NCBI GenBank assembly: GCA_037440345.1
Contig: JBBIUJ010000135.1
Location: 1-10,704, forward strand
DNA from: CAINVV01 sp037440345
GTDB lineage: Bacteria > Bacteroidota > Bacteroidia > Bacteroidales > Prolixibacteraceae
Reading direction: 5' to 3'
DNA length: 10,704 nt
Part shown: positions 7,321-10,704 of the stretch, in pieces
Position numbering within the stretch: position 1 is the first letter of the stretch
Layout of the letters: the number at the start of each line of letters is the position of its first letter
Translations under genes and position numbers: made by a program
Notes under the pieces: model-generated
What the model was told of the DNA's origin: nothing
The model's input: the letters and a program-made list of their open reading frames with translations, nothing else
The model's database searches: none

Positions 7321-7383
7321 CAAGGAAGAACATAATAGCAGGAATTTCCATGATCCCTATATTACCGATTAATAGACAATTAT

Positions 7384-7394
7384 CCTCTGTGTAA
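7384..7394 (+). repeat. CTCTGTGTAA partial repeat copy before the GT4 start
   Basis: CCTCTGTGTAA repeats 7295-7305 exactly, in the same orientation. It lies 12 bp before the ATG of the GT4 gene, so it would be in, or overlap, that gene's leader or promoter. Confidence 0.5.
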
Positions 7395-7406
7395 GATTTT
7401 GTTGAC

Positions 7407-8522
7407 ATGAAGCTAATCTTCCTGGTATCCGATCTACACCTCTGGGGTGGTGGCGAGCGTGTTGCAGTGCTAATGGCCAACCACTACGCTGCCAAAGGGA
7501 TAGAGACAACCCTGCTATCAGTTGGGAAACCGGGCGGGGTATTTCGTTTCGAAATTGATCCAAAGGTAAGTGTGAATTATCTGAACATCCCTCTTCAAAA
7601 TGGAGGGAAACTCTATCGAAAAATTGAATCATTTTTTGCCATCAGAAGATATTTTCAGGTTGTACTAACGGAATTTGCCAAGGAGGAGGATTCGACCAGG
7701 ATACTCGGCAATAATAGCCCCACCATCCTTCTGGCAATGGGAAACTTTCCGATGCTTCTGGCAGCCACAATTTCCAAAGGAGATTATCTCGATACTATCG
7801 GTTGTCCGCATTCCCAATACAATGCCATCAGAGGTATCTGGAGATTTCTAAGATGGTTGTTGTACAGCAGGTTGGACATCCTGGTCCCATTGACCTACCG
7901 GGATCTTCCCTTTTTGAAAAAGCACAACCCAAAAACCCGGGTAATACCAAATCCGGTTACCTTTTATCCGGAACAGACAGCGCAACTAGAGAATAAGTTG
8001 ATACTGGCAGTCGGGCGCATGGACTACCCCAAAGGCTATGATTTGATGTTGTATGTCTTCGAACGCTTTTGCAAAAAAAACAATGACTGGAAGTTGAAAA
8101 TTATCGGTGAGGGTCCGTTAAAATCAACCATCGAAAAAATGGCCATTTCAAAAGGAGTGGACGATCGTCTGACAATTTCTCCATCCACCAACCAAATTGA
8201 AAAAGAGTACCTGACAGCTTCCATTTTCCTGATGACCTCCAGATCAGAAGGATTTCCCATGGTGCTGCTGGAAGCCCAGGCCTGCGGACTGCCCATTGTA
8301 ACCTTCGATTGCGAAACGGGTCCAGCCGAGATTGTGCATCATGGCATAGACGGATTCCTGGTAAGGCCCAATGATTTCGACGAAATGAGCGATCGCATGC
8401 TGGAGCTCGCAAATGATCTTGCCAAACGTAAAACATTCGGATCCAGTGCCCGCGAAAACGTAAAACGCTTCTTGCCTGAGGAGATTTTCAGGGAGTGGGA
8501 TGAGGTGTTTTTGAATCTGTGA
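7407..8522 (+). CDS. Family 4 glycosyltransferase (GT-B fold)
   Basis: This is a 371-residue retaining glycosyltransferase of the GT4 family, cytoplasmic or membrane-associated. The N-terminal Rossmann half opens with MKLIFLVSDLHLWGGGERVAV, where the Gly-rich loop binds the acceptor or phosphate. The C-terminal half begins at about LILAVGRMDYPKGYDLML (198-215). KIIGEGP (231-237) and the donor-binding SRSEGFPMVLLEAQACGLPI block follow, with the E-x7-E pair Glu281 and Glu289; then GPAEIV (305-310) and GIDGFLV. This is the layout of GlcNAc-, Gal- or Man-adding GT4 enzymes of LPS and capsule loci; the donor cannot be told from sequence. The length is normal and ATG 7407 gives the expected N-terminus. 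It lies after the repeat-bearing gap and likely heads an operon with the ligase-like gene 55 bp further on. Confidence 0.93.
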   Translation: MKLIFLVSDLHLWGGGERVAVLMANHYAAKGIETTLLSVGKPGGVFRFEIDPKVSVNYLNIPLQNGGKLYRKIESFFAIRRYFQVVLTEFAKEEDSTRILGNNSPTILLAMGNFPMLLAATISKGDYLDTIGCPHSQYNAIRGIWRFLRWLLYSRLDILVPLTYRDLPFLKKHNPKTRVIPNPVTFYPEQTAQLENKLILAVGRMDYPKGYDLMLYVFERFCKKNNDWKLKIIGEGPLKSTIEKMAISKGVDDRLTISPSTNQIEKEYLTASIFLMTSRSEGFPMVLLEAQACGLPIVTFDCETGPAEIVHHGIDGFLVRPNDFDEMSDRMLELANDLAKRKTFGSSARENVKRFLPEEIFREWDEVFLNL

Positions 8523-8577
8523 GTGTAGCGAAGCAAGCTGAACCCTTACCATAATATAAAAACAGCAATAAGTACTT

Positions 8578-10704
8578 ATGAGCGTCAAAACAAAAAAACA
8601 ATCCACCCCCATAAATCTTGTCTATAGCCTAATATTGCTGGCTTATGCAGTTGTGGCAATATATACACCACGTTTGGGAGCCTTCGATTCCAACGGTCCA
8701 AAGTTCCTGTCATTGGCAATATTGAACCTCCTGGCGTTTTCCTACCTTTTTACCAGGAAAGATATCAAACAAAATCCCTTCACCCCTCTGAGTTTCTTTC
8801 GCAGTTGGACAGGGATTCTGTATGCCCTGCTAATGCTCATTTCCCTTCTTTCATTTGTCAAATCGATCAACCTGACCGAATCAATTCTCCAATTTTGTAC
8901 GGCGATCACCATTTTCATCTCCTGCTATTTGGTTGCTTTAATCGTTTCATCCGATAGGAGAACACTTGAGCCACTGGCTATAGGAATGGTCATTTTACTG
9001 ATCATCGACTGCCTTGTCGTTTATTACCAAATCGGGAAGTTCATCAAAGGTGAAATTGACAACATTGAACTGATCAAATCGGTCTATTCAAATAAAAATG
9101 TTCTCGCGGCTTCTATTTTTGTCAAGCTACCTTTTGCGTTTTGGCTCTTCACATTCCACAAAGGATGGAAACAGAAAATTGCCTTGGTGGGATGGGGCAT
9201 CAGTTTACTTGCCCTGTTCTTCATGAGTTCCAGGGCATTTTACCTGGGGATTTTTTCCCTGTCAATAGTCTATCTTGCCATTTTATGGGTCTTGTACAAA
9301 AGAGATGGACAAAACACCTACCTGCAGAAGTTGGTAATATACATAGGAGTGTTGGTTACCTCACTCCTCCTGTACACGGTCGTTCAAAAAAACTTATATA
9401 CCGACAAATCCATTTATAATGCCGGCATAGTTGAGCGGTTCAGTGCTGCTACCCCAAAAGAATACTCAACCGGAATGCGTTTGGCGGGCTGGCAAAGATC
9501 GTTTGAACTATTAAAAAAAGAACCGTTGCTGGGTTGCGGATTGGGAAACTGGAAAGTTGCCACCCTTCAGGAGGAAAACCAGACCAAAACAGATTTTATT
9601 TACCAATACAGGGCACACAACGATTTCATCGAGATTGCCACCGAAACCGGTATTTTGGGCGGCTTGCTCTTTCTCTCCCTTTTTGTACTCCTTATCTTAC
9701 CCTACTTCAAATCACTTTTTAAAAGGGAGGTGGTGATCCAAACCCTTCAACTGCAGTTTTTGCAGGCATTTGGACTACTTGCTTTTGCCTTCGACGCGTT
9801 TTTCAACTTCCCGCACGAACGTCCTGAAATAGAGATTCTGTTCGCTTTTTTTGCAGGTACCGGAATTGCCCTGGCTCAAAATAACGCATTTAATCCTGGT
9901 CCTGCAAAAAACGGGAATCAGGTTGACAAAGCGTCCGTAAAGCTTTTGACCTTATCGGAAAAACTTGAAAAAATTGTATCCAATACCTGGAAGGGAGTCC
10001 TGCTTGCCCTGATGCTCCTTTCATTATACATCTTAATTCTTAACGTTCAATCACTAAGAATGCAGAAAATCGTTTCTGACGAGATTTCGGCAGGAAAATT
10101 AAGCCTCAGCTCAGAAACCATCTTGAACCGTTATCCCAGTATACCCAACAACAACATCTTTGGGGAACCCATCACTGTTCAAAAAGCCAGGTATCTGCTG
10201 AACGAGAAGAAATATGTCCAGGCCATTACGTTGTTGAAAAGCGAAAATCCAAATCCATTCGACTCGAGGCGGGAATATTTTATGGCATCAGCATATTTGG
10301 CGATGGGTAAAACCGACAGCGCCCTCCTTTGGAACGACCAGGTTCTAAAACTGAAGCCGTACATGCATGAAAACATTGCCATGATGTGCAACATATTCGA
10401 ACGAACCGGCAGAATCAAGGAAACCATCCCTTTGCTGGAAAAGTATCTCAACCGCGACAAATACAACAACAAAGCCTGGTTGCTTATCACCCAATACCTG
10501 GACAAAAGCGGCGACCTGAAAAAAGCGGTTGCATACAGTGAAGATGCATGCAAATACTTACCTTCTGATGCCCAAATTTTCCAAAACAGGGAATATCTGA
10601 GCACGAAATTACTCGTCTTTCCATACAATGACAGTTACGACAAAGCCGTTGCCGGTTACAAAGCAAAAGATTATGAATCCGCTATCCAACTGTTTTCTGA
10701 GCTT
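8578..10704 (+). CDS. O-antigen ligase/polymerase family protein (Wzy_C) with C-terminal TPR-like region, 3' end outside window
   Basis: The frame is open from ATG 8578 to the last base (709 codons, no stop). The N-terminal part, up to about residue 450, is a polytopic membrane domain. It has SSRAFYLG (217-224), the Arg loop typical of O-antigen ligases, GCGLGNW (319-325) and AHNDFIEIATETGILGG (346-362), the Wzy_C hallmark with His347. A further membrane span lies at about 473-490. After it, from about residue 530, come helical repeats with TPR spacing: YLLNEKKYVQAITLLK, YFMASAYLAMGKTDSALLW, MMCNIFERTGRIKETIPLLE, LLITQYLDKSGDLKKAVAYSE. The tail is probably periplasmic. The protein could be WaaL-like ligase, a polymerase for another glycan, or a protein glycosyltransferase; family membership is clear but the reaction is not. 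Codon use looks like that of the neighbouring genes, and there is no sign of a frameshift. Confidence 0.87.
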   Translation, partial: MSVKTKKQSTPINLVYSLILLAYAVVAIYTPRLGAFDSNGPKFLSLAILNLLAFSYLFTRKDIKQNPFTPLSFFRSWTGILYALLMLISLLSFVKSINLTESILQFCTAITIFISCYLVALIVSSDRRTLEPLAIGMVILLIIDCLVVYYQIGKFIKGEIDNIELIKSVYSNKNVLAASIFVKLPFAFWLFTFHKGWKQKIALVGWGISLLALFFMSSRAFYLGIFSLSIVYLAILWVLYKRDGQNTYLQKLVIYIGVLVTSLLLYTVVQKNLYTDKSIYNAGIVERFSAATPKEYSTGMRLAGWQRSFELLKKEPLLGCGLGNWKVATLQEENQTKTDFIYQYRAHNDFIEIATETGILGGLLFLSLFVLLILPYFKSLFKREVVIQTLQLQFLQAFGLLAFAFDAFFNFPHERPEIEILFAFFAGTGIALAQNNAFNPGPAKNGNQVDKASVKLLTLSEKLEKIVSNTWKGVLLALMLLSLYILILNVQSLRMQKIVSDEISAGKLSLSSETILNRYPSIPNNNIFGEPITVQKARYLLNEKKYVQAITLLKSENPNPFDSRREYFMASAYLAMGKTDSALLWNDQVLKLKPYMHENIAMMCNIFERTGRIKETIPLLEKYLNRDKYNNKAWLLITQYLDKSGDLKKAVAYSEDACKYLPSDAQIFQNREYLSTKLLVFPYNDSYDKAVAGYKAKDYESAIQLFSEL

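Larger units (their letters stand above)
7133..7406. other. Intergenic region between wzy and the GT4 gene
   Basis: This 274-bp gap has no credible gene. A 75-codon open frame (7145-7372) runs through the repeats, has low-complexity content and resembles nothing I know. The gap holds inverted copies of a CTCTGTG-type repeat, a third partial copy just before the next start and a 9-bp hairpin. It is the only long gap in the window and probably separates two transcription units, with a promoter for the downstream genes somewhere before 7407. I could not identify a convincing Bacteroidota TAnnTTTG -7 box; the closest string is TAAGATTTTG at 7392-7401, with the wrong spacing. Confidence 0.6.

Noticed and set aside
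7145..7372. Open frame of 75 codons in the gap between wzy and the GT4 gene
   Set aside because: It runs straight through the CTCTGTG repeats and the hairpin, has no recognisable domain and no hydrophobic or conserved pattern, and its content is explained by the repeats.
10179..10628. 149-codon minus-strand open frame
   Set aside because: It lies wholly opposite the TPR-like tail of the ligase-like gene, whose plus-strand frame has clear domain features. The minus-strand product has no recognisable motif.
1..10704. CRISPR arrays, tRNA/rRNA genes, transposases, toxin-antitoxin or phage-defence genes
   Set aside because: I looked for regular direct repeats with spacers, cloverleaf-like stretches and the usual protein motifs on both strands and saw none. 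All coding content fits glycan synthesis and export.

Overview
The window is a stretch of a surface-polysaccharide (O-antigen or capsule/exopolysaccharide) biosynthesis locus, with every supported gene on the + strand. The proteins and gene architecture suggest a Bacteroidota bacterium, perhaps from the Bacteroidales/Marinilabiliales side. I infer this from three things: the protein flavour (a stand-alone Wzz with the SNIFSSLPF-type motif, and a Wzy_C-family protein with a C-terminal TPR-like region); the near absence of Shine-Dalgarno sequences before the starts; and GTG-rich and CTCTGTG-type short intergenic repeats. The genus cannot be fixed from the sequence alone.

Layout. Positions 1-201 hold the C-terminal end of a UDP-sugar 6-dehydrogenase (WbpA-like). 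Positions 255-827 encode a left-handed beta-helix N-acetyltransferase very like WbpD/WlbB. Together they point to a di-N-acetylated 2,3-diamino-glucuronic acid nucleotide sugar; the matching oxidase and aminotransferase would lie outside the window. Next come a Wzz-type chain-length regulator (about 935-2050), a Wzx flippase (2094-3350), an AT-rich GT-A glycosyltransferase (3355-4251), an NAD-dependent sugar epimerase/dehydratase (about 4253-5251), a GT2 glycosyltransferase (5292-6020) and a small Wzy-like polymerase (6017-7132) that overlaps it by ATGA. A 274-bp gap (7133-7406) carries inverted copies of a CTCTGTGTAACT repeat and a hairpin. Beyond it are a GT4 glycosyltransferase (7407-8522) and a long Wzy_C/O-antigen-ligase-type membrane protein with a TPR-like tail (8578 to the window end, still open).

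How the genes work together. The sugar enzymes make activated precursors. The three glycosyltransferases extend a lipid-linked repeat unit on the cytoplasmic face, Wzx flips it, Wzy polymerises it, Wzz sets chain length, and the second Wzy_C protein may ligate the chain to its acceptor or polymerise a different glycan. No initiating phosphoglycosyltransferase is visible.

Most of the window is a conventional Wzx/Wzy-dependent locus, and I see no clear candidate for a wholly new system. The points most worth a second look are the epimerase gene, which has no ATG, GTG or TTG before its Rossmann motif; the repeat-bearing gap; the repeat that imitates an N-terminal extension of wzz; and the two Wzy_C-type proteins in one locus, one of them fused to a TPR-like domain.
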